Shown here: positions 5,192-5,366 of the stretch, piece after piece
How the letters are laid out: every line of letters starts with the position of its first letter
How positions within the stretch are numbered: the first letter of the stretch is position 1
Assembly: GCA_016935715.1 (NCBI GenBank)
Contig: JAFGQJ010000386.1
Span: 1-5,366 of the forward strand
Direction of reading: 5' to 3'
Length of the DNA stretch: 5,366 nt
Source of the DNA: Spirochaetales bacterium
Lineage (GTDB): Bacteria; Spirochaetota; Spirochaetia; SZUA-6; DRHE01
The notes under the pieces: model-generated
Told to the model about the DNA's origin: nothing
What the model saw: the letters and a program-made list of their open reading frames with translations, nothing else
The model's database searches: none
Program-made: the position numbers and the translations under genes

Positions 5192-5366
5192 CTACCAGTG
5201 ATTGTTGTTTCCGGTGGAGCGCACGACGCCCTGGATCCGTGCCCCCCGCAGATCGGCATTGTTGCCGCTGATGAACGCGGAGCCGGCGATGGTGAGCTGA
5301 CGCATGGTGCACTTGTTTCCGGTGATCGTCACGTTTCCCCGGATGCGGGTGAGTTCCGGACCGCGC
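5192..5366 (-). CDS. C-terminal part of a beta-solenoid repeat protein (partial, start outside window)
   Basis: The minus strand is open from the right edge (first full codon at 5365-5363) to TAG at 5192-5194, giving 57 residues. They align as 18-residue rungs: GNVTITGNKCTMRQLTIA, then GSAFISGNNADLRGARIQ, then a final partial rung GVVRSTGNNNHW. The shared pattern is G-x-[VA]-x-[IS]-[ST]-G-N-x(3)-[LM]-R-x(3)-I, with alternating small or hydrophobic positions and Asn at a turn, typical of a parallel beta-helix. The seven residues before the first full rung (PELTRIR) fit the end of an earlier one. The DNA also repeats: TTGTTTCCGGTG at 5205-5216 and 5313-5324, 108 bp apart, exactly two rungs. No in-frame ATG precedes the repeats, so the start lies beyond the edge. 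Function and location are unknown; surface or periplasmic beta-helix proteins and bactofilin-like scaffolds are options. The IIA gene follows in the same direction after 220 bp. Confidence 0.65.
   Translation of the reverse strand, partial: RGPELTRIRGNVTITGNKCTMRQLTIAGSAFISGNNADLRGARIQGVVRSTGNNNHW

Noticed and set aside
5079..5312. 77-codon minus-strand frame rich in Arg and His at the right edge
   Set aside because: It overlaps, on the same strand but out of frame, the regular 18-residue repeat protein, which is far more protein-like.
1..5366. CRISPR array, tRNA, rRNA, insertion sequence or attachment site
   Set aside because: No regularly spaced repeats with unique spacers, no cloverleaf-like segment in the intergenic regions, and no transposase-like frame or terminal inverted repeats were found.

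Overview
The window reads as chromosomal DNA of a GC-rich (roughly 60% by eye) bacterium, most likely an anaerobe. The dominant gene belongs to a family of very oxygen-sensitive iron-sulfur electron-delivery proteins found mainly in strict anaerobes. A PTS IIA-like gene next to it is compatible with Spirochaetota or another anaerobic lineage, but no rRNA or lineage marker is present, so the phylum is a guess.

Layout. Bases 1-54 hold the last 17 codons of an unidentified plus-strand gene. Bases 55-167 are a control region with three helically phased CGCCAAA boxes and a good sigma-70-type promoter whose -10 abuts the next start. Bases 168-4388 are one giant gene of about 1,406 codons: two acyl-CoA dehydratase activase (BadF/BcrA/HgdC-type ATPase) domains, a four-cysteine linker, and a large HgdB/DUF2229/COG3581-like cysteine-rich half. 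Bases 4389-4488 are a short gap between convergent genes with weak GC hairpins. Bases 4489-4971 (minus) encode a PTS EIIA of the fructose/mannitol/Ntr type. Bases 4972-5191 are a comparatively AT-rich intergenic region with a perfect -35 box and a pair of 17-bp-spaced direct repeats. Bases 5192-5366 (minus) are the 3' end of a gene for a beta-solenoid protein with 18-residue rungs, which has no start codon in the window.

How the parts may work. The giant protein appears to join an ATP-driven 'electron gun' and its electron acceptor in one chain. The two activase domains each keep the two cysteines that in HgdC-type homodimers hold a shared [4Fe-4S] cluster, so they could form it within one molecule. 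The first domain has lost key nucleotide-site residues, which suggests an asymmetric pseudo-ATPase/ATPase pair. The IIA protein is convergent and under its own promoter, so a functional link with the giant protein is not shown. Both complete genes have a candidate promoter whose -10 ends only 7-8 nt from a plausible start codon, which raises the possibility of leaderless mRNAs.
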